A DNA stretch of 64,000 nt from Lycorma delicatula (GCF_047948215.1 NC_134455.1:344062997-344126996); one strand, 5' to 3'. Counted from the first letter of the stretch, positions 1-12,244 are shown. Numbers and translations: made by a program. Notes: generated by a model not told the origin, from the letters alone.

Positions 1-955
1 TTTTATACTTAAAGTACTAAAAGGGTTTAGAGGATAATGGTTAAATAAAGAGAATATTCTCAATTGAAATCATGCATCATACATTATTCTATAAATTAAT
101 GCAAATAAAATATTTGGTCTCTTTTAGATAGTCCCAAAAGAAAGTAATTTTAAAAATATTTATTCAAGTCTTATAAAAGAAACAGTCTATAAAATAAACA
201 CATTGATAAAAAACAGATAGGAGAATAGATATTAATTATTTTTTAACAAAATTTTTAACTTTTCTGAGATCACCAAGATGTATGTTCTTTGTAATTACTT
301 TGGTTTGGTTGAAATATGGATGATGTGTATACTGTTTTGACACTTCTCATTTTAACTGTAAAACCAAAACAAAAAATCATGCTTTGGAATAATAGTCTTG
401 AAGATTCAGATAAAAAATGAATTAAATAAACATAATTTAAGCAAGCTGTCTATGTATTAGAACTGCTGTTTGTCCTCAAAAATGTTAAAGATGTAACTAA
501 CCTATTGAAACTGTGAGCATGTATTAATTAGTTTCAACAACAATAATTGCAATTTAACATATGTAGGGAAACTAAAAGAAAGATAGATAAGGTAACATTT
601 GGTTTATTTTAAGTACTGAAGAATACAGAAATTGGATGTGGCTCATCATCATTTAGAATGCAGTCATTTTATGAATTCATTTGAATTCAGAGTTTTAAAA
701 AGTTTTTACAATAAACAGAATCAGATTATTTGAACATTACTTTTTTAATAACAAATACAGAAAATTGATTATTGAACACCAACAGGGTATGAACATTAAA
801 AATCTTAGTTTTAAATTTACTGTAAAACTTTTTATTATGAAGGTTTTCTATAATAAAAACATTGTACTTTTATCTAACATAGATCTTAATGTAATCATAT
901 CTTTATGATGTAGAACATTCATATTATCTGGCTACCCTAACCAATTTTTGCCTTA
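1..955. other. No gene seen
   Basis: AT-rich sequence with no open frame, splice-bounded exon or repeat that I can recognise on either strand. Confidence 0.5.
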
Positions 956-997
956 ATTTTTGTGTGGGGAAGTGTGGCCACTTCCCCACACAAAAAT
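956..997. repeat. Perfect short palindrome (19-bp stem, 4-nt loop)
   Basis: Positions 956-974 are the exact reverse complement of 979-997, with TGGC as the loop. The arms contain a GTGTGGGGAAGTG core that is unusually GC-rich for its surroundings. No terminator or RNA gene context is visible; a local template-switch event would explain it. Confidence 0.85.
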
Positions 998-1139
998 GAT
1001 TTATAGCTAACTCTTCAATTTTGATCTGTATTGTTCATTGTAATACAGTATTATTTTTATGTTAATTTTTTTAATTTATTACTATTGTTATGATTTTTAA
1101 TAAGTTATGTAAATACAGAGATATGTTTGCGGCATCCTG

Positions 1140-1490
1140 ACTTCTGACAGGGGACACAGCCACCTTATGACAATCCCAGATGCCACAACAGCCCCTCCAT
1201 TAGTAACCCTGATGGCCTTTACTGGAGGTCGTCTTTTAGACCCTCTAAACTTAATAACACAACACAGTCATCCATTTGGCCCCTGTCAGGATCCACCCAA
1301 AGCAAATGTTTCAGCAGACATCTCTGTCAGTGTATTTACACAACCTACTATCGCCTTCATATGGCCTCTTGCAACCATGACCACATAACATAACTTACAA
1401 CCCTCAACTATCAAATTAACCAATTCGCATAAGCGCAATTGCCTCACATAAAAATTCTTCCTATATCTAATGTCAATTAGACTATGCACT
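1140..1490 (-). repeat. Dispersed repeat, also present inverted at 13655-14020
   Basis: This segment aligns along about 340 bp with the reverse complement of 13655-14020, at roughly two-thirds identity by eye. The 13.7-kb copy runs directly into a short Lys/Ser-rich frame that resembles the start of a LINE ORF1, so this is probably retroelement 5' untranslated sequence. It lies beside the R1-like fragment at 1755-3040, but the order differs from an intact element, so the pieces are rearranged. Confidence 0.55.
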
Positions 1491-1754
1491 CAGATCATTA
1501 CTTTATTGAATCTTTAAACACCAAAAATACTATACTGATACCAACAAAACAAGTGTTGATTGCAACAACAACAGCTTTGGCCTACAATTCTATTTACTCA
1601 AAGTTCTTTTGATTTACTTAAAAATCAAGAAACAGATTCTCAAATTTAATAATGAAAACATATTCTTTTTTTGAGGTCTGGTTTGCTTTTGAGAGTGAGG
1701 TCAGTGCCTACACCCTCCCACACTTCTGCTCAATCATGCTACATCACAGAGTCC

Positions 1755-3040
1755 TTAACACATCCATCTCATCCTAACAGCGAATGTTTTAGCTAAACAA
1801 GGCTTTGGCATTGAGCCTGATATGTCCAAAAAGATACCTAAGACACTCTCAGACTTACTAGAAGAAGCACTGTTCATAACCTTGCTAATAGTATCTTCTG
1901 TGTCCCTGCCTGAGCGAAAACCATACTGATCATCCATCAACACTTAGTAGAATTCAGTCTATCAGTAATACAATACCTTCTCAAAAACCTTTCCAATAAC
2001 TGGCAGGTGTGTTAAAGGCCTATAAGAGGAGCTCACAGCGGGTGTTTGTGCCGCACCTTTAAACAGCAATTTTAGAACACCTTTTTTCCAGCAAAGAGGG
2101 AAATCACTAGCAAACAGCATCCTATTAAAAATTCTAATCAAGTACCAATGCAAATTCCTACTGAAGGGACAAGGAGTTCCATTGTGATTTCATTGAAACC
2201 CGGAGCTTTATTCCTACCAGAACTGCAAATTACCTGTCATACATCTGCTTCTGTAATTTCCACAGATAAATCATTAGAGCAAAAAGCAGCAACTTCCTCT
2301 TGGACTCACAGGTGATTCGAGGTTTCATTAGCCACAACATTATCTGACACCAAATCATTCAATAGAATATTTTAAATCTCAGCTTTATTACAAACAACAC
2401 CCTGCTGGGTCAAGAGAACTGACAAAAAAATAATAATTTTAGCTTATTCCCTAGGACTCTATACATAACACCCCAAATATCCTTATTTCTTTTCTTTCTA
2501 ACAAAAGAACACCAAGAATCTTTTTTTGATGTCCTGACTAAATGAAAATATTCACACTGCCACCTTCGATAGTCATCTACCAAAACTGCTTATCATTCAG
2601 GAACACTCTTCTGCTGAGCATCTCTCCTGAGATGGACAGACTATTTCAAAAAATACAACTGTCTAGTCCATCAATGGGCAATTATCTTGACAACTATAGG
2701 GTATTGAATTTTCAGCGGCATCAATGAAAGCCAGAAAAAATCTTTTTGCCAAGTCTTCCAACTGATTATCATCCAGATTTCAGTCTAAGAAACGGAGTCT
2801 AGCAAAGAGAATATTATCAAATTTAGGCCAGTCCACCTTCCTGTGCACAAAGTGCTCCTGATGAACAGGGACATTGCATCTATAAGTGTCTTGCAACTCC
2901 CTAACCAACTCTAAATTAATTAATCGATCACTGGAACAATTATCAACAACAGACCAATCATCAACCCTACCAGAACTATTCTTACTGACAGTAATATCAA
3001 TATTCATTCCAGTAAGCAATCTACAAAAGTTTTGCAGCAT
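1755..3040 (-). pseudogene. R1-clade-like LINE fragment (endonuclease and N-terminal RT)
   Basis: Three broken minus-strand frames read in the order expected for an R1-type ORF2. Frame 3040-2780 resembles the end of the apurinic endonuclease domain, with a GRVDDWSVVDN stretch followed by a degraded SSDH-type motif (SSDRLI). Frame 2153-1962 carries the RT entry motif CWKKGVLKLLFKG and then SYRPLTHLPVIGKVFEKVL. Frame 1943-1755 has DDQYGFRSGRDTED and VLGIFLDISG, but the first catalytic Asp of the following GAFD-type motif is lost (reads GSMPK). No YxDD box or C-terminal zinc knuckle is present, so the element is dead and truncated. The 2160-2780 stretch between frames is the decayed linker. Clade assignment rests on remembered motif wording, not a search. 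Confidence 0.75.
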
Positions 3041-3099
3041 TTTATAAGCATCAGATTGTTTTATACTTACTGATAATTTTTTTTTATGTAATTGAATTT

Positions 3100-3815
3100 T
3101 TTTTTACTTTTTTCTTTATCAGCTGATGATGATTGTTTAAAAATCAAAATTGTGTCTTACCTGGACTTTGAAAAACAACATAACAGGTTAAATAATTTTT
3201 TTTTAAATTAGCACTTTTCTTGTAAACAGAGTTTTATTTTTTGCAAATGGTTCTTTAGTGTTTCTCTTCTCAATTTATTGGAGAGAAAGGTTTGTGTGTA
3301 TCACATTAATACTGTTTTAATATAATGATCATGGTTATCAAATATTTAGTTCAATAGATAAAAATCACTAAATGTAACTGTTAGCATAACAACAACAGTA
3401 AGCTGTAAGAGCTTATACAACAATAATTAATGGTGTTATTGAGCTTGAGGATGTAAAAAACAGATTACATGCTTTTGAAAAAATATAAAATTGAAAATGA
3501 ATGAGTGTGAGTTTGTACATACACTCATTCACACATTCTATGCAATAAATTTAAGGTCAAACTGAAGAGTTATACTAAAAAGTGGAAATTATAAGTTAAA
3601 ATAGTTTTTAAATTGTTATTTAAAGTCTTGTTTTTTATACTCACTCTCTTTGTCTCTTGATTGTTGCTTGCACATTTTACAAGTGTTTATTTGTTTGGGA
3701 ATTATAAAACACTTAAAATTTATCAGTTTTTACTAATATGAATTGTTTATGGCATCCAAAGAGAAATCACGTCTGTTCACTTTCTACAGATATTTATTGG
3801 AAACAGCCATTTGAA
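3100..3815. other. No gene seen
   Basis: AT-rich. The only structure noticed is a small hairpin near 3500-3530 (a 10-bp GAATGAGTGT stem). Confidence 0.4.
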
Positions 3816-3831
3816 CCTCTGTAGTGTGAAT

Positions 3832-3990
3832 AATAGTGTCTTGGTCTTTCATCCAGAGGTCCAGGATTTGAATCCTGGTCAGGTATGGCATTTTCACGTG
3901 CTACAAAATTGTCATTTCATCTCATCCTCAGAAATACTATCTAATGATAGTCCCAGAGGGTAAAACACACACACAAACACAAACACTTGT
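3832..3990 (+). repeat. tRNA-derived SINE, family A, copy 1
   Basis: This is a Pol III type SINE relic. It has a B-box-like GGATTTGAATCCTGG after CATCCAGAGGTCC, a body ending CTCATCCTCAGAAATACTATC, and then GTCCCAGAGGGTAAAA with a CA-rich simple tail. It matches 55004-55134 along its whole body in the same orientation. The A-box region (near TAGTGTCTTGG) is degraded and no clear target-site duplication was found. Confidence 0.7.
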
Positions 3991-4796
3991 TTTAATTAAG
4001 AAGACAATTAATTGATGACAGCAGAAAAGCTATTTAATAAAATCAATTGAAACTGTCTGACAATCAAGACAGTGGTTGGCACCACTGACACGGAAAATTT
4101 GATTTATTTTTTGCCCCATAAGTGAAAATGGTGAATCTAATAGTATTTTTAATGCTGAATTCAAATATGGTTTCAAAATTAGTCTTATCACGTAAGAATT
4201 GTTAGACAACTATTTTAATTTTACATTACATATTTAAAATGCATTCTTAGTATAATATAATCCTACCTAAAAATTAGTAATTTTCGATATTGTATGATAT
4301 TTTGCTTCATGAACATTTCTCTTTAGGGTCTAACAATAGTTAGCTAGTATACTCAGATCCCAGGTACCGCTTTTCTATATCCGAAATATCCTGATGAAAC
4401 TGTTCACCATTTTCATCGCTGACTATTCAATTCAAATGTGAGTCCAAGAAGTGAATCTTCATTTACATGTTGCATCCTATAATTTTAGAAGATCATATAC
4501 TAATTCTTTGTAGTTTTCAGATTTACAGTTACCTAAGAAGTTCTGGCAGTTGCTTTTAAAAGACTTCCATGCAGCTTTTTCCACCTCATTTAATATACTA
4601 TTGAACTTGTCATCTCTAAATCTCTAATTTGAGGTCCTACAAAGATTCCTTCTTTGAGTTTTGCTTCACTGATCTTTGGAAAATAATTTTTTAAGTAAGC
4701 GAATCCAAGCCCACTTTGATCCATTGCTTTCACAAAGTTTTCATAAGCCCCAGCTTTGCATGGTCTGGAGGTAAATAAACTGTTTTTGAATCAATA

Positions 4797-4935
4797 AGTC
4801 TATCTTCAAATACAAAGAAATTCTTGAAATGATTATGCCTATTTTTAAAAACACATACTTTTGTTTTGTGGTGTAAGAGGTTCCAATCTTTTAATTGTAA
4901 GCCTAAAAGTTCTGCTTTCTTTTTAGATAAAAAGT
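4797..4935 (-). repeat. Internal direct repeat, copy 1 (pairs with 5343-5483)
   Basis: Both copies, on the minus strand, encode a run of the form ELLGLQLKDWNLLHHKTK then FKNRHN and FFVFED, and both contain the same CTTCAAATACAAAGAAATTC string on the plus strand. The copies are about 546 bp apart in direct orientation. Copy 2 is at the position expected in the protein order; copy 1 is out of place. Confidence 0.75.
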
Positions 4936-5342
4936 AATGCATTAACAACATTATTCTTTCCTGAAGTTAATGCTGTTCAGTTTGGCCACTTTTTCTGTAT
5001 GTAATGTGTTTTTTTGTCTCTGCTGTTCCACTTACAAAGAAAACAACAGTATTTGGTGAAAACGACTTCAAGACTTAGCAACAGAGCAATTACTTTCAAG
5101 TAATAACAAATATTTCATTAAAATTCTTCATACTTTATTTTATTTAGCAGAAGTTTCACGTTCACATAAGTTTCTTTCAGATCCGTCGCGTAAGCTAGTG
5201 GTATGGATGGAAACTCATTGCCAATGTGCAGAAGCATGGCTTTTGGTTAGCTTTAGATGAATCAATAAACAAACACCACTCCTCTGTTTTGTACTCATGA
5301 CCAAATGATTCAATTACAGACTAAACATTATTACATAAAATA

Positions 5343-5483
5343 AGTTTATCTTCAAATACAAAGAAATTCTTTACGTCATTATGCCTATTTCTAAAAACAT
5401 ATACTTTTGTTTTGTGGCAGAGGAGGTTCCAATCTTTTAATTGTGAGTCTAAAAGTTCTGTCTCCCTTTTATATAAATTCAGA
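5343..5483 (-). repeat. Internal direct repeat, copy 2 (pairs with 4797-4935)
   Basis: This is the copy in the expected position of the decayed transposon protein, directly downstream of the LPQG segment at about 5510. It matches 4797-4935 with scattered differences, for example DLNLYKRETELLD in place of the KKKAELLG version. Confidence 0.7.
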
Positions 5484-6806
5484 TCTTGTACAAGGTCATT
5501 GAGAGGTACCCTTGAGGTAAATGTGGTTTGCTAGACAAACACAAAGCTTCATAGTTTGGATCAGTCCTTACATCATCATTATCCTCTGCCAAATCTTTGT
5601 GTTGTTGATCATCACTAAGTGTGATATTTTCAGCCATAGGCAATTCTTCACTGTGAACCACAGGCCTCATATCAGGTGGTAAATTAGGGTATGAAATAGT
5701 GTGCTTGATTTTGAGCTAATGCCTGCAATATTAGTCAGACAGAAGTAACAATTGGTGGCATGATCTTCTGGTTCCTGCCAAATCATTGAAACAGCAAAGT
5801 TCATGTGTTGAGAATCCTTTGACCAGCTTGTAAGGAGTCTCACACAACTAGCACAACAAATGCTAGGGGCCCAATGTTTGTCTTGGTCACCAACTTTGCT
5901 GCGAAAATAAAGCTCATAACATTTTTTGATGAGAAGAGTAAAACTAGTTTCTGAAATCTAAAGGTTATCTAACCACAAATGTAGCAAAAGCTGTCTGGGA
6001 GGTTCACACAATTTGCAGGCATTTGGCAAAATCACACAATATACAAACACTACAAAATTTATTCACTACACCTCTTGGATTCAAAATGTGAAATGTAAAT
6101 TTAGAATATGTCACAACTGAGAAACATTTATACTGAACTTATTATATCAGCACGTACACACAAAAGATGTACAGATGTCAACAGAGTGTACACTGAACAC
6201 AGACTGGCCATGGCTTGAACTGGTAACCCAGACATTGGCATCAAAACAAATGTTGCTTGTGACATCACTTAGACAAATAATGATGATTAAGTCTGTAAGA
6301 AAGCCATCCCCTGACTCATTTTAGAATTGCATCAACCAGCAGTTGTGACCAATTGTACTGTTCTATGCCATTGCAGTCCTTTTTTCATAACATTCATTTC
6401 TAAATGCTTAATCAGTACAATTTTGTTATCCATTTATGTTCTATAAATGCGTAACACCTAAACATAATTTCCATAACGTATGTAACACTGAACAGATTGA
6501 AAGTTGAAAACTATGGCGATAGAAAAATTCTGTTAACATTTTTGAATTCAAGGGAAAATACATATAGAAACTATTTCTACTTGCTCTGGGACAAAATTTT
6601 GTAAACCAGTAAAATCAACTATTTGAAAAGAATTTCCCTTATTTATGACCCCTTTTTTAATTTAAAATGTTGGTTCTGTTTTAAATGTCTGGAAGAACAG
6701 AGTGTTGTGATAAGATTTTAATTTTCTGAAGGACTAAATCTAGTCAAAATTTGCTTACAGATTTATAGTAATTTTGTTAAGCATGGCCTGTTGGTATAAG
6801 TGCATA

Positions 6807-7459
6807 ATTAAAGTTAATATACAAAAAAACCACTTACCATCAATTGAATTCAAAGTGTTCAAGCACTTTCGGAATTAAACTCCATCTTCAGGAACTCTTA
6901 TATTCGCCCTATTTTTTAATATTAATTAAAACTTTACATGTAAATTATATAAATCGCGATATCTGTTTAAAAAATAACAGTTGGTTGTCATGTTATAAAA
7001 TTATGTCTGCGTAAATTTCCTGTTAATTTGGTGGTCTCAACTGTTGTGTTAAAATTAATGTGGATTAGTTTGGCCAATATAATTTATTAATAATCATTGG
7101 TAATCTATTACTTTCATTATCATTATCATTTCATTATATTATTATTATCATTACTATCTATTACTAATTATTTAGTAGTAACAGATTATCTTGGCCAAAT
7201 TGATCCATATCCATTTTAGCACAACAGTTGGACCACCAAATTGACAGGGCATTTACGTTGACATAATCTTGTAACATATGATGACCAACTGCTATGTTTT
7301 AAACAAATATTGCAATTTTTATCATTTACATGTGAAGTTTTAATTATATTACAAATAAGACGAATATAAGAGTTCCTGAAGATGGAATTTAATTTCGAAA
7401 CCGCTTGAATGCTTTGAATTCAATTGTTGGTAAGCGGTTTTTTGTATTTTAACTTTAAT
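6807..7459. mobile_element. 653-bp near-palindromic foldback/MITE-like element
   Basis: The left arm (about 6807-7110) and right arm (about 7155-7459) are inverted copies with high identity by eye; the outer ends both read ATTAAAGTT going inward. The centre is ATTATC/ATTATT-rich. No transposase is encoded, so it would be a non-autonomous foldback or MITE-type repeat, or an inverted duplication of a retroelement terminal repeat. Each arm carries CTGAAGA, a short pairable stem and GAAA (plus strand at 7376-7400; minus strand at 6891-6867). This resembles the catalytic core of a hammerhead ribozyme, such as those in Penelope-like elements. Confidence 0.75.
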
Positions 7460-8827
7460 CATTAAAGATGCTAAAACAGATATTAAAACATGTTGTTCGG
7501 TTCCACGTCGAGCCGTCCGGTGCTGCGATCTAGTGGGTGCTAGCTCACCGAAGAGTTCCGCTCGTAGTAGCATTCGACACTCGAATCTGATTTAAGGCAG
7601 TCACATCATACTCTTAGTGCGGATGGACTCCATTCTTTGTTCGGATGAACGTTAGCTATAATGTTATATTTAATTAAAATTTTATATTTTTATATTTAGA
7701 GTTATACATTATGTTGCAATTCATTTCATTAACTGTCAAGACTTGTATTTTATGAATACGAGTATTTATTAATATTACAATAAATACTAATATTTTATTA
7801 AATAAAAATATCACGAAGTGAATAATGCTGTGCGTAATAATATTTTCAAAATATTGAAAATAAATATTTGATGATATGATTCTTAGATGATTTACTCTAA
7901 CAATTATGAAAATAGATTAGGAAATGAAATGAATTGTATCAAAAATATTGCAATCCACAATTGTTAAACAGTAATTTTATAAACAAATTGTAAAGAAAAT
8001 ATATTGATATTAACAAAGATTTGTAGAATATTTGTAATTAATCTATATATAAATTGGTAAAATATATTATATTTACACACCCCAGTATTAGAATTAATAT
8101 TACTAATGTTTTTTATTTGAAATAAATAAATATGCAGCATAATTCAGGTTTAGTAAATCAATAAAACACACTACTAAAAATACTCTATTAGATTTTGGAA
8201 ATGCATAATATTAATCTGTGTGTGCATGCACATGCATATGCACAGATATACTGTATGTACAGTAATAAACCTGTTTGTCCAGATTAAATAGGATCATTCA
8301 AGATGAATAAAAGGTGAAAAGAATGGGATTTATTTTCTTCCATTAAAAGAGAATATACTTTGATTAAAATAAAAACTTCTCTAAAATAAAAACTTTTTTT
8401 TTACTGTATTACTGATTTTATTAGGTACTATTTAAATTACAAATACAAATGTTAACTAGTTACAGATGTAGTGCAATTATCATATATCTACATGATCTGT
8501 ATATCTCTCTTACATAATTATGTAGCTGAGTAACTTTATTTATTTATTTCTCACTATAAATTAACTTCATAAATGAACCTTTTACACCTAAAGTAAATGT
8601 ATAAGGAACAAGTAGGTAGGCTAATTTCTTTCTCTTTTTATACCTTTTAGATTTTGTGTAATTTGAACTGAAAGTAACAGCTACTTTATAATTATGCGCA
8701 TGTAATTCATATTTAATCAAAGCAAAGTCAAAACATTTACTATACAATAATATGGAAAAATACCTTATTCATAATTAAGTACAGATGTACAATTTTTATA
8801 TATTTTAAAGTTTGTAACTGACTAGAA
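7460..8827. other. No gene seen; probable 3' flank of the minus-strand exon at 8828
   Basis: AT-rich. Overlapping TTTATT units at about 8537-8550 would be AATAAA signals on the minus strand, roughly 280 bp beyond the stop codon at 8828. A short palindromic ATGCACATGCATATGCA stretch lies near 8224-8242. Confidence 0.4.
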
Positions 8828-9273
8828 TCAGTCAGAATCAGTCTTAGAAATCTCAGTGTCACTAGTACTATCTTTGTTTAATTCAGTCTTTACTTTATCT
8901 TTCTCCAAATTTGTAATCTCTATATTTTGCGTTTCATTTTTAAAATGCTCAATGATTCTACCACTGTTCTCATCTTCTTTTGTTGGAGGAAAGTAATTAA
9001 TATCTGCAACTGCCGAATAAATTCTTGTTTTATGTTTTAAACGGCCAGATCTTGATCGTGATAGTTGCCTATGTAATTTGTGTCTAGTAGAATGTTCACT
9101 GTCTGTTTGCGAAGGTGAATATCCTTCATCAGAAGGATATTTTTCTCCAAAGAGTTCCTTTATTTTATTCAAAATTTTTCCTGATTTTTCTGTACTTTCT
9201 GCCATGTTTCTTTGATGATCTTCACAACCAACTGAGGATTTAGATTTGTTGTAAATACAGGCATCAGCTAGTT
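8828..9273 (-). CDS. Probable terminal exon of an unrecognised Ser/acidic-rich protein
   Basis: The frame is open from a splice acceptor (TTTTTAG at about 9280-9274 on the minus strand) to a TGA at 8830-8828, encoding about 148 residues. A Met at 9205 begins a 125-residue part, but the frame continues upstream of it to the acceptor, so an internal exon start is more likely than that Met. The protein is hydrophilic: a KILNKIKELFGEKYPSDEGY segment, then an S/R/H/K-rich segment (RHKLHRQLSRSRSGRLKHK), then an acidic Glu/Asp/Ser/Thr tail ending in SKTDSD. No transmembrane segment, signal peptide or known domain is visible. Candidate poly(A) signals lie about 280 bp downstream. It does not look transposon-derived. 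The product is unknown. Confidence 0.6.
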
Positions 9274-9724
9274 CTAAAAATAAACATTAAGTTTTAAATC
9301 AGTAAATTAATTCTGCTTTTAAAATTAACTTTTTTTAAATTATTTCAGTTTTTAATTAATTAGTCTACCTTATTCTTTCGTACAGCAATTAAAATATTTA
9401 CAGATGTGCAGAAAAGTTAAAAAAAAAAGCTACACACTAAAACAGTAAAATTAGTCATGCACATCTTATATTTAAGTTATCTATGTATAATATTATACAT
9501 TATTCTGATCGAATTTCAGAAGAAAAGAATTAGTTAGTTTCATTCCAACACTTCATTTTTACATTTTACATTATGATAATATAAATAAATTTAAGGTTTT
9601 ATATTAATTAAACACTATTTTTTAAACGCCATTTATAAATGTTACTGGAAAAAAATTTAAGTTGCACTAAGCTATTAATTTTAATGACAAAATAAACCCA
9701 ATTTGAAATATATAGAGTCATTAC

Positions 9725-9823
9725 TTGTATCAGAACATTTCTGATTTCTTTGATAGCCATTGTTAATGACAGAAGGGCTGCTTGTGGATTTTCTTAAACA
9801 ATACTTGTTTAGGATATGGAAAA
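9725..9823 (-). CDS. Possible penultimate exon joined to 8828-9273
   Basis: On the minus strand a short open frame reads CLRKSTSSPSVINNGYQRNQ and ends at a GTAATG donor (plus 9724-9719), leaving one base of a codon. The exon at 9273 begins with exactly the two bases needed (AA) to complete it as Lys and keep the frame open. The acceptor is less sure: TAG at plus 9824-9826 is one candidate, because an in-frame stop lies just beyond it. Low-complexity Ser/Asn content matches the terminal exon. This is a phase-consistent guess only. Confidence 0.35.
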
Positions 9824-9829
9824 CTATTT

Positions 9830-11431
9830 GATTTTAAATACGAGTATGATTGTTCTTTATTTATTTAGTGTACTTTATAAATAATTTATTATATACTTAT
9901 AAATAAACATATATGTTACATTGATGTGTATAAAAAATGTAAGTAAATTTAATAAACATAATTTTCAAAGTTAATTTTTTTTTTTAATAGCTTATTTCTT
10001 TAAAAGTATAAAATTATATTTTTTTATGTGATTATCCCCTCCCACAACCATACCTAACAACAATAATAATTATATAAAATAACAAAAAAGAGAAATTTAA
10101 ATAAACGTAATAAAAAATTAACAAAGAGAATTGAGTCTGCACATGAAAGTACTAATGAGGGTAATTTTAACCCATGTCCAGGTTATTGCGAGTTTTCTCT
10201 TCTCAGGACTAGATGGATACAGCCATAACATTTTTATACTTTTAAAGTTAATGATTTTACTGTGTAACAATCTCAAACATGAATGTACACCAATATAGAA
10301 CAGTCAATAAACCAAAAGAGAACTACGTTTACGATTCTATTTATTTAAAAAGTAACACAGATCGAATAGAATTCTTCTGAAGTTTAAAAACTCTTAATAA
10401 ATAAGATTATGACAGGCCAGTGAACAAAATACATTCCTTTCTAACACCGATACAATTAACTGTAATAAAAATTGCTGTATTTTATTTGTTGTTGACACAT
10501 AACTTTTTTATTTGTAGTTGTTTAGTAAATTATTGTATAATAATTTTTCTTTAACAACAAGTTTTATTTTTCCATGTGGATCATTGATATTTATTTCATG
10601 ACAACTGTTATTACATTAATGCTATTTAATTTTGAGATAACATTTTCAATTAGCATTTGATAATTATATACATTTTTTTTATCTTGTTCTTAACAAGAAC
10701 AAGAATGCCATAAGAATTTTTCTGTAGTATGTAATTAAAATTTTTTTATTTTTTTGTTATTCTCAGGACATTTTAAAATTATTTTATCTCTGTGAACTAT
10801 TCAGAGATTGCAATTTAGAAGTCTACTATAATTTTTTTCTCTTTTGAAGTCACACTATTGTAATAAATTTTATAATGTTTATCACATTAATGTGCTGTGA
10901 TTATATTTCAAATTTTAGTGTAGTTTTAACATTGGTTATCAGTTTAAAATTCTTTACAAAATAGAATGTTTATCCAATTTAGAGTACATATTTTACTATA
11001 CTTTTTCTATGTTCCTTAATTTTTTAAAAATTGAGTAGCTTATTTCCAAAACCTACTATTTTAAAAAAATATCAGTTTATATTTAAAGTATTTTAGAAGG
11101 TGATTCGAATAGTGCCATGGTTTTCCTAAATCAGGTATTTTGTATTAAAATTGTAACAAAATTGTTGACCTTGTTTTCAAAACCATCTATTCATGTCTTC
11201 TTCCCAAAAAGACCATTTTGTTGCTAAAACAAGCTATTTCAGTTTAGTTCCAAAATTTGCTGTAGTATTATTATCAGTCAAGAAAAACCTGCTATTTTAC
11301 ATGGGTAGTGTGGCTTACGATATAAGAACAGCCTGTTTCTTCAAGAAGAGTTATGTTGTACTATTCAAAATTCTTTTGAGAAAAATTTCTATTTTCTACA
11401 TAAAACTTATTCTAATATTATTAATTAATTA

Positions 11432-11462
<31 letters not shown>

Positions 11463-11735
11463 ATGTTTACTTTGATTTTCAAGATATATTGTGGTTGAAT
11501 TGTATTATTTTAAAAGTTAGCAATACTAAGCAGCTGTAAAGGTTATAGGTTATGTTCTAGTTTGCATTAATAGTGGTGATTCTGATGCTATTTGACAAGG
11601 TAGTTTTATAGCAGCTTTAACAGTGTTCTAAGTTTTCTTTAAATTATCAGACTTTATTTTTTTCTTTATTATCCGAATTATTAATGTAATTTTGTTACTA
11701 CATATTGTTTAAATACGGTTAGTTTGTTTTTTTAG
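9830..11735. other. No gene seen; AT-rich with microsatellite
   Basis: No supported exon. A 10-bp hairpin lies at 10682-10704. An (ATTA)n-(TA)n microsatellite occupies about 11418-11463. Confidence 0.4.
11418..11463. repeat. (ATTA)n / (TA)n microsatellite
   Basis: Repeated ATTA units run into about 26 bases of alternating TA. Confidence 0.95.
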
Positions 11736-12244
11736 TTTTTATATCAAGATGGAAAGTGACAGTTTGCACTGTGAGAAATTTGGTGAGTGAGTACCCACAA
11801 GAAGTTGAAAAGGGAAAGAGTCAAAAGCTGGAGATAAACAAAGAACAGAGGCAAAAACTAAAATGAAATTAGTAAAACGAAATAAGAAAAATAAAGCCCG
11901 GCAAGTATCACGTATTCTTAAACAAACACACAAAGAAATGAAATACCTGTGGATGACATAGAAATGTTTCATAAAAGTATTGGGCTTTACAAGATGCTGT
12001 GAAAGAAAGGCAGCATGTCTCTGATTTTTCGCTTTTTTCATTACCTGAAAAATACAATAAAAAACCACATCAAGACATTCAGATGTCAGAAAAGTCACTA
12101 CAAGTGATTAAAATCACCTGGTTGAAAGTACCTCCCAGCTGAGTTAACAATAAGTGTGATGCACAAGGAATTTCTTTAAAAAAAAATAACCTAACTGAAA
12201 TGTAAATATTTACTTTACTATTCAATTTTCAGATTTGATTTTAA

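Larger units (their letters stand above)
4345..6035 (-). pseudogene. Decayed transposon-derived coding sequence with internal duplication
   Basis: Read on the minus strand through many frameshifts and stops, this encodes a recognisable long protein of a family that is repetitive in arthropod genomes. I remember it as an uncharacterised transposon-derived protein and cannot give it a family name. In order: CCASCVRLLTSWSKDSQHMN (about 5870-5800), NCYFCLTNIAGISSK (about 5750-5710), LPPDMRPVVHSEELP (about 5680), DWNLL...KVYVFRNRHND (about 5440-5360), EWCLFIDSSKANQKAMLLH (about 5290-5230), YCCFLCKWNSRDKKTHYIQK (about 5050-5000), KLGLMK (about 4750), KLKEGIFVGPQIRDL (about 4670-4620) and GEQFHQDISDIEKRYLGS (about 4420-4360). 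Cys pairs and FIDSSK-type motifs suggest a nucleic-acid enzyme or zinc-binding fold, but function is unknown. A second copy of the DWNLL-to-NFF segment (4822-4935) is inserted downstream of its proper place. The coding capacity is destroyed. Confidence 0.65.

Noticed and set aside
11739..12098. 119-codon minus-strand open frame
   Set aside because: Its composition is a shadow of a Lys-rich plus-strand sequence, and it has no splice context or family resemblance.
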